Assembly: GCA_037447655.1 (NCBI GenBank)
Contig: JBBHKE010000460.1
Span: 1 to 64,000, forward strand
Reading direction: 5' to 3'
Source of the DNA: Zygnema cylindricum
Lineage: Eukaryota > Streptophyta > Zygnematophyceae > Zygnematales > Zygnemataceae
DNA: 64,000 nucleotides
Shown here: positions 1 to 12,775 of the stretch, piece by piece
Layout: the number at the start of each line of letters is the position of its first letter
Position numbering within the stretch: position 1 is the first letter of the stretch
Position numbers and translations under genes: made by a program
The notes under the pieces: model-generated
Told to the model about the DNA's origin: nothing
Databases searched by the model: none
What the model saw: only the letters and a program-made list of their open reading frames with translations

Positions 1-946
1 AACTAGGGTTCAGGCGTTCAGAGCAATGCATGCATAAGGCAACTTCAGTGACGGCGTTGCGCCGCGGCACTGCGCCGACATATTTTTGTGTTACATTTTT
101 GTCGGCGCCTACCGTACACCCTGTCGTATCAAATTTTTGAACGGCAAAAGGTCGCCGTCTCGCAATGTCACGTTTAGGACATCCTCCAGAGCCCCAACCG
201 TAGATGGTACTTGCCGGAATAATATCATCGCACGTGTTAGAAAAATATCGGAAAAGTGCAATTGCAAAGTACTAATATCTACCGCATATACCATCGGTTT
301 GGCAGTCAGTACTGTACTTTTCCCTCGGTTGATACACCTGTGCAATCGTTAAATTACGGTTAGCTTGACACGTGGAGTAAAACGACCGTTTTAGATTGCG
401 ACGTGTTCAAAATTTGTTACTTCCGACCGACCACCTAAATCTAGTCCGGCTTGCACCGGGCGGATACGGTCCAAAAAAGTATATGTTCGCATTAATGCTG
501 ACAAAATGTCCGTGCGAACAAGACTAATCTCTGCCAGGTCACAAAGGTCCGATGGCTTTCAGACACCAAGTTGTGCGGGACTGCGCGCTACGGTTTCGTA
601 CGTTTTATTTTTTCTCTCCTTTTCGCTGATTTTTCTTCTTTGAAAAACGGGCAACTGAGAAAATTATCCACAGGTTCGGTTTACAAATAGATGTTTTCGG
701 TTGTGTCGCCTTTAAACACTTTCTGATTTTCTGTTTTAGGAATTAAACGTTACAAATGATCGTACACCGTGATTTCATAGGCCACATCATATTAAAACTT
801 ATAGCAGGAGATTTTCTTCAGAAAAAAATGGCAACATCATCGTACCATCCACCAAAATATGGCACCATACCCACTAATGGGGCAATTGATGCGGCCAACC
901 GATACTTATCGACGGGTGACAAATGCGATGTACAATGAAATACTTC
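1..946. other. Intergenic, no gene seen
   Basis: Short ORFs overlap on both strands, but none shows a domain, splice context or codon pattern I recognise. The base composition is mixed, with many GTAC-containing words. I see no RNA gene. Confidence 0.5.
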
Positions 947-1456
947 TACACCGTGAATAGCTATTAGCGTGTTGGTCGCTAATTGAGGTACCCTGTTTTT
1001 TTGGGCAAATTCTCAAATAGAATTAGACATTCTAAATGTTCCTACACGATATTTGAGGTGTACCATAAAATAGGATTCATGATTCTAATATAGTGCCATC
1101 GTAAATAGTGTGGTGTACGGTTGGTTATAGACGACTTTTTTTGTAATTTTTAAAGTACAAAGTATTGGAAAAGATATTCACGCTGTCAAGAGCCTAACAT
1201 GTAATTGGTAAATATTTCCACATTCGGGATGTCAAAAAAATGCGCCGTACGATTTGGAATAATTTCGACATGCACAATTTTAGTGTGGAGATATTCTGCA
1301 CCGAAAATTTTTACAAACCAGTTTACAAATTAGAGTATACGAAAAAATAGAATAAAAATTATTTCCAAAAAAAACGACATTCCCAATTAGCGTAAATAAC
1401 GCTAATTGTTTCATTACGCTATCTATTTCATTACGCTAATAGCGATTCACGGTGTA
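947..1456. mobile_element. MITE type D (copy D1)
   Basis: The left end reads TACACCGTGAATAGCTATTA and the right end is its inverted match, closing with CACGGTGTA. Both ends carry TA, so the element can be read as CACCG...CGGTG flanked by a TA duplication, as in Tc1/mariner-derived MITEs. The interior is AT-rich and non-coding. It includes a motif around CAAATTCTCAAATAGAATTA that recurs in the copy at 42974-43193. No transposase is present, so it is non-autonomous. The superfamily assignment rests on TA flanks and is inference. Confidence 0.75.
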
Positions 1457-1607
1457 GTTTTCCAAACGTGTCAAGTAGATACCAATGTGTACCCATGTTG
1501 ATGTGCCAATCTTCATGTGATGTCTCAATCTTCATGTGATGTGCCGAAAGGATTTCGATGTGACGATCTACAACTACAGTAATGTCTATCGAGAAATCAT
1601 CCTTGTG

Positions 1608-2204
1608 CTAGTGGATATAACGAAATTCGAAGGGCGGAGAAGATATACGAGAGGGAAACGGATGGAGACAGATTGAAAAGAGGGAGGGAAAGAGGGTGTG
1701 ATAGAGGGTGAGGAATAGGGCCAGGGGGGTCCAAAGGAGGAAAAGGGGGTTGGAGGGAGAGAGCGAGAGATTGAAGGGAGAGAGGGAGTAAAGAGAGACT
1801 AACTCTTTGCTTCTTTCACACCTTTTTGCTCTCCTTCTTTCCCTCCCTTCTACTCTTCCTCTCTCCCTCATTTCCCTCTTTTCCACTCCCCCTCATTTCT
1901 TTCTTCCCTACCTCTTTCGAGCTCCGTCCTTGTCTCCCTCCTCCCTCTATTTCTTTGCCGATTGTACGATCTAAAACTAAGACTTATAGTTTGGTTTAGA
2001 GAGAGAGTGGTGAAAAAAGGGAGGAGGGAGAGAGAGGGGGTGAGTAGCTTCTTTTTTTACGTATCTCTACTTTCTTCCTCCCTCCATCTTACCTTCCATC
2101 TTTTTTGTCACCTATATTTTTTACCCCCTCTAACTATTTTTTTCCCCCTTCCCTCCTCTCTCCCATTTTTTTTCTTTTCCCCACTTTTCCCATCTTCGTT
2201 TTAA
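1608..2204. repeat. GA/CT-rich low-complexity tract
   Basis: Purine-rich (GGGAGAGA-type) then pyrimidine-rich (CCCTCTTTC-type) runs alternate on the + strand. Apparent ORFs here on both strands are Arg/Glu- or Ser/Phe/Leu-rich products of the simple sequence. I do not call them genes. Confidence 0.8.
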
Positions 2205-4199
2205 CCCTAATGTGCATACGTATAGGCACCACATCGACCTGTGTGATATATTTTTAGGATCCATCGACGTCGCGTCGACTCGCATTTGTATCAAAACATC
2301 TTGTTAAACCAAAAACTCACTTCTTTTGCATATAAGTTTGTTCGAAAAGGTTAAGCATATACATCATAACACTACGCATTTGGTGTAATAAACATAACTA
2401 CATTTATCCGTACTAAACGAACGCACCTAAGATCTTACTTGATCAAATTGTTAATATTGGTTGTCGACAACAATTAAAACCTTAGAAAAGTATATGGATA
2501 ATTGTTCAAAAGACCAATAAATTTGTTGGAGACAATAAACTTAAAGTATGATCTTGCACAATGCCATCATAACTAGCGCTATTGCAATTTTAACCATCAT
2601 TTATAATTTTTATTACGATACAAATACGGTGACTTTCAATCAAATAATGTTAATGTTGTTAAATGATTTCCTACTTCCTCAAAAGAGTTAGTAGTAAATG
2701 TTTGAAAAGTGACGTGGGTCAACCATTTTACAGTTCGAACACTTATATAATGATGTTTGTCTTACTAATTGTTTTACTTTTGAAAGTACAAAATATTAGC
2801 GAGTTTAAGATTTTGAAGTATGAATATATCAAAAGTGTGCACAAAAACTCTACAAAATGCGCGTTTGTCAAAAATACGAAAAGTGACATACATGTACAAA
2901 TGTAAAAAACACTCCGAATATATGTTAATTATTATGTTTCAGGCTAAAAACACCAAATTTAAAAAGAAAAAATGCGTGGTGGTTTAAATCATGACATACT
3001 TTGATAAACTGTATCCATCAACCAAAAAATTAAATATACTCGAGTCACAAGGGTTGTAATGTTTCGGCTCAATCTTTTGATGTACTTAACAAAAACAACA
3101 AGACGTTGTTTTGAAAAGGTCTCAAACCATCCCAAATAATTCCATAATCATACTAAACGCGCCCTTTATAAAATAAATGGGTGTAGCCTCAGATATTGAA
3201 AATGTCTTCAAGTTATACATATGTGAAAATATATATGTATGATTTAAAGTTTCTAAAATTGTTTATGATATTTTCATCCCTTTCTTATACACAAAAAAAC
3301 CTTGTTCTACTATTTTGGTGCGTCTAAAATGGTGCATAAAACTCATTGTATGTACACAAGATGGTAAAAGATTGTTGCGCTTTATAACTGCGATGCCTAC
3401 TATACATACATGTAAATGTGTAGTTAATATTGAGAAAATATGATTTTTTTTTAAGTAAAGAAATGACATCATTCCTCATAATTATTTTGTAAATGAGCTT
3501 TGAAAGGTCAAAAGGTTATAACTCTAAAAATATGTGTTATGCTACGGTAACGTTAAAGACATCCAAAATTGGTTAATGGCGCCACTAAATTTGTTAACAG
3601 CATTAATTCATCGTAATTCGATTCTCGAAAATATATAATTATTTGTACTCAATCTAGTAATAAATTATTGTAAAGGCAAAATTAGAGCATATGCCTCTCG
3701 CTTTAAATTAATATGGAACATTTAGATATCATGTACATTCGTACAATACAATACCAGCCTAAATAAATGTTTTTTACCTGCCCGGCTTCCGACAATCAAG
3801 CACACGTCATCGAGTCTTCGACGCTCTTCCTTTCCCACACAAAACTGTCGATTTGTACTTTCTGCCAAGTCCGACTTCCACACGTTCTATTTTTCATATT
3901 TGTGCTACGGATGGCTGTAATTCCACAAAATGCCGTACAGATATCGTCATAATGCTGTACCGCCCCTTTGCCCTCAGATGTACGACCAAATTTGTACGTT
4001 CTGTACCCTGGCCCGGCCTGTGACGTCTGCACGCCGACACGTCGTCTACCTCGAAAGCCCGATCTTGGCACGTGACCACCATGCAAGGCCTCCACATGTC
4101 TCACATCAATTTTAAAATGGAAAAAACAACATTTTCCATTTTCTCTTGTCACTTTTTTATAATTTTAAATTCATTTCTCTCGTGGATCTTTATTTTTTC
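2205..4199. other. AT-rich intergenic, no gene seen
   Basis: Long AT-rich stretch with frequent stops in all frames. The short ORFs near 2663, 3263 and 3796 lack recognisable domains. Nothing else can be supported. Confidence 0.5.
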
Positions 4200-4831
4200 C
4201 CATGGAATCTAAACCCTCGTGGTTCCTCCGATAAGTCAAAGGCGTAAAGCTGTCGGCCCTCTTTCGTTTCTCGCGCTCTTGTCGTCCCTTCCTTCACTCC
4301 ACCTTTCTCACTATTTTCTTTCTATTCTCCTCTTACCTTTTTCACTCTCTCGTTTCCCTTGCTTCTATCTTTCTCGTTTGTCTTTTTAACATCCAGTCGT
4401 TCTTTTCTTGCTACATATTTATTTTTTGGCTAGAAATCGTTCTTGCTCTTCAACAAAAGCATCCTTGAAGAATCAATTAGCAGAATCTTTTGATTAGTTA
4501 GGGTTTAGCACACCATATACTTATTTCAGAACTAAAACTGATACCTTTTTCAATAGGATACCCGAAACAGCAGGCTCATTACTTCCCTTGACGGACCTGC
4601 TTTCGTTTCTCTGTATTAGTTTATCGGTTTAGTATCAGTGGCACTTAATATTCTGCTAGAACGTTTAAAGATACATTGTTTTAAATGAATACCTGAGTTT
4701 TACAGACGGATTATGTCTCGTGACAGTGCTGTTTTTTGAGCTGTACGTTTGTTTCTCAGTTCCCCTGTTTCTCAGTCAATAAGTTCAGTCCTTCAGTTTA
4801 GTGTTATCGGCGCTCCTGGATATACTTAGCC
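4200..4831 (+). promoter_or_regulatory. Putative promoter and 5' leader of the DUF3825-like gene
   Basis: The sequence before the start codon changes from AT-rich to strongly pyrimidine-rich (CTTTCTC-type runs, about 4250-4400). Pyrimidine-rich tracts are common near plant transcription starts and in 5' leaders. No single convincing TATA box or start site can be fixed, and a leader intron is possible. The coding start at 4832 is in a good plant context (GCCATGG). Confidence 0.4.
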
Positions 4832-7800
4832 ATGGCTATGGTTGGCAGAAGCAATGGAGGAGGTAGTGGTAACACTAGCGGAAGAAGCAGTAGTTCGGAT
4901 TGTAGCAGTCCAAGTGAAGGCACGGCCATAGAAGATGCAGATTTTGTGGAAATTTTGCATCCATTGTCTGGATGGCTTGTCCAAGCCGTGCGTCGCCTGG
5001 AAGTCGCAGGAGATTCTGGCATGTGGTCACCTGCCAATGAAGCAGGGATGAAGCTACAAGGCTGGGCTGAGACAATGGTAGACATACAGGACTTCGTGCA
5101 GTTGCCGACAGTTTGTCCGGGTTGCAAGCAGGTATTATACATCCTTTATATGTCATTTCTCTGATATTTTTAACTCTTGCTATGTTCGGTTTACTCCTGT
5201 TCATTGCAAAGTTTTATCTACATGGCGTCATCTGGTCTTGTCGTCTGGTATTCACAAGCTGTTAACAATCATGGAAATCTTGCACTCTAGTAGGATGGCT
5301 GTCTATGTTCATTCAGTTATGTGAGACCTGCCTGTCTTTCTCTATCTGTTGCTTTCAGGAGATGCGTAATGGAGGGAATGGCCGCCAGGATTCTCGTGGT
5401 TGTAGCCACCCTGCTTTTCTTACTGCCCTTAATCGGTAAAATTCCTTATCCTTTTCCTTTTGTTAGTGGTATTCTGTCACTAAGTGGCGACGTTGAACTG
5501 ATACTTCTGGAAGTCTCGGCTTCGTATCGTGCAGAGGAATGTCAGCCAAAGATGCAGAGGAGCTGATTTGCAGGCATCAGCCCCCGCAAGATTGCTTCTA
5601 TGCATTGGATGTGTTGGCCAGCCTTGTACAGGTACGGCTTTTTTTCATTGGTTAGTCTCTCCGAGTGTTCTTGGTTGATTTAGTGATCCTTGAGTACTCA
5701 GCTTTATTATTGTCAAACCAAGAAAGTAAGTGGATATCCGGTTTTGATCATGCAGGAGGAAGAGTGGATGCTATCCACAAAAGACGGACAGGAAGGCGAC
5801 CACCTAGGCTGTTTGAAGTATTACTTAAACCAGCATTTTTTGCGCCTTGTAAGTTACCCTTTTGTGAACTAGATTTATGTAGTTTCTTGCACTTCATGCC
5901 TGCATTTTCGCTATCATCACCGGTTCCCATGTTTGTTTGATCGGATCCATGCTTCCAAATTTTCTGGTAAGTGACCGTAATGCAGCTGGTTGTATCACCT
6001 GCTGAGACCTGGTTTGCTGAATGGCAGGCACCTGCTACAAGCAGGCAGACAATTAGTTTTCCAGTTAGTTGTTGCAGTTTTGGGGGTTAGGCAGCTGGTT
6101 CTTCCCACTCCAGTCCTTTTTTGTACCATTATCAGTTCTATTCTTCAGTTCTTAGAAATGTGAAGTTTCGTTTGGTTCTTTATTCCTTGGCCTTTCTAGC
6201 CTTGAGGAAGCAAATTATATTTTACACATGTTACCTTCAACTGCCCATACACCAGAGACGCATGCCTGTTTTGACGAGGCTCTCTATTCAAAAAAATGTT
6301 GGTATCTTGGTGCAGGTTGAGGAGGGGAAGGTGGTCCAATGTTTTGATGAGCGAGGACAAGCACAGTGGGCTGTTTTCTGCACAGGGCTTGTTTCACGAG
6401 GCTCTGAAGACCCTATATATGCTGTTTTGCAGGTTTGCCATCTTTCTCTGGTTCATGAAATTATGTGATTAGATGATTTCACTCGAGACCTAAAAATGGA
6501 ATTCCTGTCTACATCTTGCATGTACAACCTTCATGGATCTTGCATGTAGTATATTGGATTGGTTACTGGTAAAATTTGTCCCTTTTATTCGGCAGTTTCT
6601 CAAAGTTCTAACCTTTAAAGTCATGTCTTGTATCTGCAGACTTGTGGAATGTGATTTGGTGCGCAAAATGCCATGGTTGCTGTACAGATAGTTTCCTGTT
6701 TCATACTGCAGTTGACCAATTTATGGTGCAAGCCTAGTCTGTATTATCTGTTGTTCCCTGCAGTGATTCTCCAAGTTACTTCACAGAAAATTGACAGTAT
6801 CAGAGTTTATTACTTTTGCAGCGATGTGCCCAATCGTCATCAGGATGGACATCTTGGCAACTGTTTGGTTTTGTGCCTTTGACGAAATTGCAAGACCCTG
6901 GGCAGCAGTGGAACAAAGTCGAGGCTATTGTTGCACCTCCAGAGCAGGTGGGTTCCTGGTTGGAGCAGGGTGCTCTGTCACTTCTCGGACGGTCAAAGCT
7001 GAATGTTTGTGCTGACAAAAGCTTTGAGAGGATGCTGAATTAAGTCACTTGGAAAGAATTTGCTGATCTAGATCAACAGAAGTCATGTTGGTTGAGGTAT
7101 TCTTTTTCTGAGGTCCTAACATTTGCATCTTGCAGTGATGCTGAAGAAGTTATTACAGAGATGTTGATAGTTTTGGACAAGATTCCTGAAGAGGACATTA
7201 ATTGGTTGTGGAATAACATTGCTTGACTGTTATATTTTTTTTTATTGCTGCAGGCAAGCTTTTCTGAGGATGCTACAGACCTTCTTTACATGTGTGGCAT
7301 GCAAGCTGATGTTCCCCAGATGCATCCCCAGGTATGTTCAATACCAGGTTGCACCTTCCTGCTTTGGATCTCTATATTCTCTCTCTTTTTGCTATTGTTT
7401 CCTTAATGGCAGTTTTTCTTTGTAAATCAGCTGGAATCTGACGGGTTTTCTGTTTGCAGTTATGGGAGGACTTGGAGAACCATTTGGCAGCCTTCCCATC
7501 CACTTTATTGGAGCCAGGCATCACTGCACAGGTCTGTGCTCTTAAACTACGACCAATGTCTATCTATGATGCTCTGGTCTGAGTTACAGCATGTGAATGA
7601 GCGACACTGGTGGAAGCAGAATATCATAATTTACTGTGTCAATTGATCAAGAGAAATTTATGCAAATGAATGCAACAGATTGAGGTGTAGGCCTCTTTAT
7701 GTTTTTTTGTCTGCAATACGTATGTATTTTTTAAGTCTTGTTAACACATGCAATTTCAATGCTCAAGCAGTTGCTTCTCTGTTCGTGATAACCTTGACGA

Positions 7801-10800
7801 CTAATACAAAAAAGATGCTTATGCTTGCAGGGTCGTAAGCAAGTAGCTATGGCAGCTGTTCAGCGTGCTGTCCAAGCGCTTTCTTATAATCCGTTTACTG
7901 CTGTTCCCATGGTACAGCGAAATATTGCTTCTAAATCTCCATCTGTACAGGTAAAGTCAATTCGCTTGTATGTGTCTAGTCTGTCCAGGACAGAAGTCAT
8001 TTTGTTTGTATGGGTGGAGTCTGTATGCCACAAGCTGGTAATTATAAAGCCAAACTTATTTTTTCTTTTATATGTTTTAGGTACAGTTACTGCTGCCACT
8101 TAAGCTGGATCCTGAGACGTCACAAACACATTTGGCATTGGCGGTGGAGGCATCAAAGTCTCGCCGAGGGTAACAACGTTCAATACCCGATTGAGTGACT
8201 TCTTTCTGTGTGGCCATTTGTATGGGCCAGTCTGTGGTGATTATTGCTCCTAGTCTTTAGCAGTCTTTGACCAAGTCTGGACATGAATGTGGTGTGGGAA
8301 TATAAAATTATTGTTTATGCTGTTCTTTCGAGTATGTTCGACATGTGCTACGTTTTCACTAATTGAGCACTCCCTGTCAATTCACCTTCCCTGATTTAAT
8401 CTGATCTGTTTTTTTTGCAGAGCCCGTCTGTACAGAATTACACGGATTCTATCATTGGAGCAAGCCTATATGCAGGCACGAGTGCTCATGCCAGTCTACC
8501 AGCCTTGGCTTGCAGCTATGGCTATGAAAAACGCTCTGTTGGGACCATCCAAAGCTCTCTCAGGGGGGGATTCCTTTAGAGCAGTTTGTCTACCATCAGC
8601 AGCAGTCCTGCAGGAAGCTTTGGAAGCACAGGCTATGCCTGGTAGGGAGGGATCCTTAGGGCTACGGTCAAGCTTATCTATCTCTCCATTTGTATATAGA
8701 GAATCTTCTGGGGCTCTTCCTTCTCCTCGACAGGTGACTAGTTCTGGATTGGGTTTCTCCAATCTTTCGAGCTTCATGTCTTCTCAGCAGCAATCTTACA
8801 CTACATCACCTTCTTCTTTAGGAGGTGGTAGACGTAGCCCCCCTGCCTCTGGTCCTACAGAGGGATCACCCTACAGCCCGAGTGGAAGTTCAAGTGATCG
8901 GTCAGAACCAGTTCAGCTTCAAAATTTCCCTTCCTCTCTTCCGGGAACTATTTCTGCGACAGGTGGAGTCACAGCCTTTCATGTTCGTGAAGGGACGGTG
9001 GGAGGAGCTCTCTCTTCTCCTCGACTTCGTCACAGCAGCAGTCTCCCCACTAGCTATGCCTCAGGAATGCGTCGAAGTCAAGGGGAATATCACAGTGATC
9101 CTGGACTGGGTCTGATGAACGAAAAGAAGAGTTACAGTACAAGTTCATGGCAATTTCAAAATTTTGATGATCCTCTTTCTCCAATCCGTAGCGTTGGGAG
9201 GTTTGAAGGACGATCTCTATTAGCTTTGGACATCCCAGAAACGTCAAACACTGTTCAGGTAGGAAAAGACCTTGCCTAGAAGCTGACACAGGGCACTGGA
9301 AATGTGATGTAGGTTTTGGATGGGAGGTTTCTGTGGAAATTGTGTTCTACAAGTATCTGAATCTATTTATGTGGGTGTATCAGGTTTTGTCTCTAAGTCC
9401 TGTGCCAGGCGGTATGGAGAATAAGACCCATCATTATTCAGGTAAGGAGAACAACCAAAAAACCTCAATTCTTCTTACAGTTCAGTTGTAGAGCAGGTGC
9501 TTGTGCTGTTCTTCTGAAGTTGTACACTTATTTTTGAGAGTAGTGGAAATTGCAGGAAACCTTGGGGGCCATTCATGGGGTACTTCAGGGGGCTCGATGT
9601 CTACTGCATTATTGACTACTACTGCCGATGGAAGTTATTCGACCAATGGGCCGCCTTCCTCTGACCATGGACAATCTTCAGTAACAGTCACCATGAATGG
9701 CACTTTTCTCGAAGGGGTCCCTTATGGTACCGAGAGTGTTGAAAGACTGTGGAATGGTGCAATTGATTATGAACTTATGGGAAGTCGAGGGGATGAATAT
9801 GTGGAGTTCACAGCGCAAGATGATTTGTAAGCGTTTTAAACAATCAGTCATATTTTTCGTGCTTTCTCTAATTTTGCGCTACGTTGTGAGTTTTTTCAAA
9901 ATGTGGGTTAATAAGGTTATGCCTAAACTTTGAGAGAAGATATGTAGCAGAATGTGATAGGAAATTAAGTTCCTCTTTTTGCTCATTTTCACTCAATACC
10001 CATGTTTTTGTTTTCTGTGCGGTTGGCTTTTTTTCCAGGTGTCCTAAATTAAATATCTCACAGCTACCTCCCATGTGAGTATATGGCACCTTCTGGCCTG
10101 CTTTTATATATTTTTTTGTGAAGGATTGCATTTGGGAAGAATATTTTTTCATGGATATAGAGCTCAACCCATTTATCTTGATACAAAGTCTGATTTTTTG
10201 GTTGGGGACTGGTGTGGCTTTGCAGGTTTGTACATGATTTCTACACAGGCAAAACTGCATATGGGGAAGCGTGAGTAGTTGGCCTTCTCATTTGTTGTTA
10301 ATTTTCTCTTTAGCTGTAGCATGGTATCAAGAAGGGCAGAAATGGGATGTAAGTAGTAAGTTTACGGTGGACACGCGTTTTAATTTAGAATGCGGAGGTG
10401 AAATAGATGCAGTAGAGTTGTAAAACTGAGAAAGAAAAAATGTGTGTGTTTTGCAGGCTTGCTGTAAGCCATTTTGAACAAATTTTCTCCGAGTATGGGC
10501 TTGTAGCGAAGGTGGTATCTCGAGAGCACTCAAAGCATCATGGCAAATTCTTTGCAATTGTCGAGTTTCAGTATTGGAGCAACGAGGTGATGAGGGCCCG
10601 TCTTGTCGCTGGAGAACAGATTTGCTTTCAGGGATTCTACAGTGAGTACCTCTGATGTTTGGGTGACATAATGTGCGAAAGCTATATGTTGTGTCCCTGT
10701 TCCAAACGTGTATTTCATTAATTTTTTATTATAATACACAACTAAAGCGGGGAAACTGCATTTAGTGTTTTCAATTGTTTTTGCACATTTGAACTATGAA

Positions 10801-11493
10801 TTGGGCTTCCATGGATGCACCAGAATTTTTTAAGGTTGTTATTTTAAAGGGAGTGGTCATTTCTTGTGTGAGCTGTCCAGGACGATTTTCTTGCTTTGTA
10901 CTTGTTTGAAGGGTTTTTTTTTTTATATTCAGAATGCATGACTATGTGAAGCAATTACTCTGTTCTTGCTCATCAGTTGCTGGTTTCCTGATTAGATACA
11001 GAGGAATTTTCAAGACAATTTTTTCTGAAGGTTTTTATTTTTCTGTTTTAAAAATGGATTCAGGAACAAGTGAAATGGTTTGCTTTCCATCTAAACGTTT
11101 TTGTTTCTTGGTTCAGAAACCGAGGAAGTTTTAATTCGTCGACACAAAGACAAGCACAAAGTCACTTTGGCTTCATCGGCTTCTCTTTGTCGACCTGACT
11201 GGAAATACACAGGAATCGATACGCGAACCGGGAAACCTCTCTATAAGGGGCCTTGCAGCAACTGTTCTCGCGAATGCACTGTTCCTTTTCGGCCTGTTGT
11301 GAAAGGACAGCCTCCTCGATGCCGAGCTTGTTTACCTTATGTTATGGGAGGACTTATGGGGGCCACAGGCTCTCAAAGTGGGCCTGTAGTTACGGCTGTT
11401 TCGCCATCCATGGCCGCCACAAGCCTTCATTTCAATCACCCGAATGCTCATTTTATGGAGCAAGGCCCAGCTCTGGCAATGGGACGGTGTTAA
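4832..11493 (+). CDS. DUF3825-like domain, RRM and zinc-ribbon protein, 17 exons, about 992 aa
   Basis: Exons read from AG/GT borders and phase: 4832-5131, 5359-5435, 5535-5631, 5756-5848, 6316-6432, 6822-6947, 7254-7331, 7460-7531, 7831-7950, 8081-8169, 8421-9258, 9384-9441, 9556-9826, 10039-10074, 10226-10270, 10457-10641, 11117-11493. All junctions keep one frame to a TAA. Residues about 170-425 resemble the DUF3825 family: Y-x6-F-x-RL, WAVFCTGL followed by PIYAV, a DLLY motif, a LLPLKL strand, LALAVE, and a closing L-x2-AY-x2-ARV...WL. Residues about 440-740 are Ser/Gly/Pro-rich and probably disordered. Residues about 778-875 look like an RRM, with FEQIFSEYG as helix 1 and FFAIVEF as an RNP1-like strand. 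The tail (about 914-939) has CSNC...CRAC, a zinc-ribbon pattern; an N-terminal CPGC is near residue 97. This suggests RNA binding. The reaction or target is unknown. The family match is from memory, not a search. Confidence 0.8.
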
Positions 11494-12540
11494 ATTATGT
11501 CAAAATTGGTAATTATGGTGGTAACTGCCGACAATCAGTTTAACTACGGGGTATTTATCTAAATGGGAAAAGTTGAGAAACATTCAATATTGATTTGCAG
11601 CTTCATTTTTAAGGAGAGGAAATTGTGGAGAGACGGAAATCGAATACTTGTGGAGGTGCATTTTGCGGAACAGAACATTCAAAGTTTTGGAGAGAGTACA
11701 TGACATGTTTCAAACCTGAAGGGGAGACAACATGACATATTTCAAAGCTTCGAGGAGAGACTAAATCACATATTACAAACCTTCTTGTTCAAATGCAGGG
11801 TTCAAAAATTATATGGCTCAAGGGACACGTGGGCTGGAGTCTTAATTCTTTTTTTTTCCTTTTCTTTTTTTTATTTTTTAATGTTGGCTTTTTTTTGGTT
11901 ATTTTTTTTTCTTTTGGTTTTTTCTTAACCTGGAAGGGGCTTTAGTATTGTTGGTTGTGATATTTGGTTTTGGGGTCATTATCAATTTTCATCTAAGAAG
12001 TATTTTTTCGACAGAGGTTTCTTGTAACCAGTCGAAGATAAAAAGGGAGTCTACAATATTTTTAGTTTTTTTATTGAGCAATGTATATTTTGGGCTCAAT
12101 GGATTTATGGGAGGCTCTAGTGGTATTCTTTTAGTGAGGGTGACAAGGTTAGCTTATTTATTTGTGCACCTCTGTGCAGTAAAGGGGTAGTATTGGCTTA
12201 TTGCTTTCAATTAATGCCATTTATATGTCAATTTTACAGGCAGCCTGTTGGGCCATTTGCAGTACATCTTATGTTAGGGTTCTATGTCACCGTGATGGTT
12301 TTTCCGCAACGGTTTTTACCCGATTTAACAATTAGGTGTACCAAATTGCCCAGCTAGGCCTTAGTGTGCAGACAAAAGTGTGTATGGATTAATTTCTGAG
12401 GTATTATATTATAGCCGTATTGTATCTGTTTATTATACATTTGTGGCAACTAAGTTAAAGTTAATACCCTTCCTTTTCTTATGTGCTTTTCTGTTAGGAT
12501 GGTGAAATGCCACTTATATTGTTTGATTCCTCTTCCTGTG
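11494..12540. other. 3' UTR and downstream flank
   Basis: Non-coding sequence follows the TAA at 11491-11493. It includes long T runs at about 11850-11930, which suit a 3' UTR or downstream region. The poly(A) site cannot be placed. No independent gene is seen. Confidence 0.5.
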
Positions 12541-12569
12541 TTTAGTCCTAGTATGTGGTTTATACAAAC

Positions 12570-12775
12570 TAAATAGGAGAGTCGTGGTAGAGGTATATGA
12601 GAATCATGGATAAGACAGTCATGATTTATGAGGGTCATTGTGAATGAGAGTCATGGTATATGAGAGTTATGGTTTATGGAGAGTCGTGGTATATGGAGCT
12701 TCATGATATAGTCGAGTCATGGTATAGTCGAGTCGTAATATCGGAGAGTCATGGTATTGGAGGGTCTGGGGCATT
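12570..12775. repeat. Degenerate minisatellite, about 17-bp unit
   Basis: Variants of GAGAGTCATGGTATATG recur head to tail with substitutions and small length changes (GAGAATCATGGATA, GAGAGTCGTGGTATATG, CGAGTCATGGTATAGT). It lies about 1.1 kb past the DUF3825-like gene. Non-coding. Confidence 0.75.

Noticed and set aside
3796-4152. 118-codon minus-strand ORF upstream of the gene
   Set aside because: Several frames on both strands are open over the same stretch, there is no domain, and there is no splice or start context.
6948-7043. Read-through of exon 6 to a stop near 7041
   Set aside because: The donor GTGGGT at 6948 and the in-phase exon at 7254 continue the DUF3825-like domain, so the read-through is intron.
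9827-9830. TAA after GATTTG as the end of the DUF3825-like gene
   Set aside because: The same bases form a donor (GTAAGC). Splicing there keeps phase into 10039-10074 and on to the RRM and zinc-ribbon exons.
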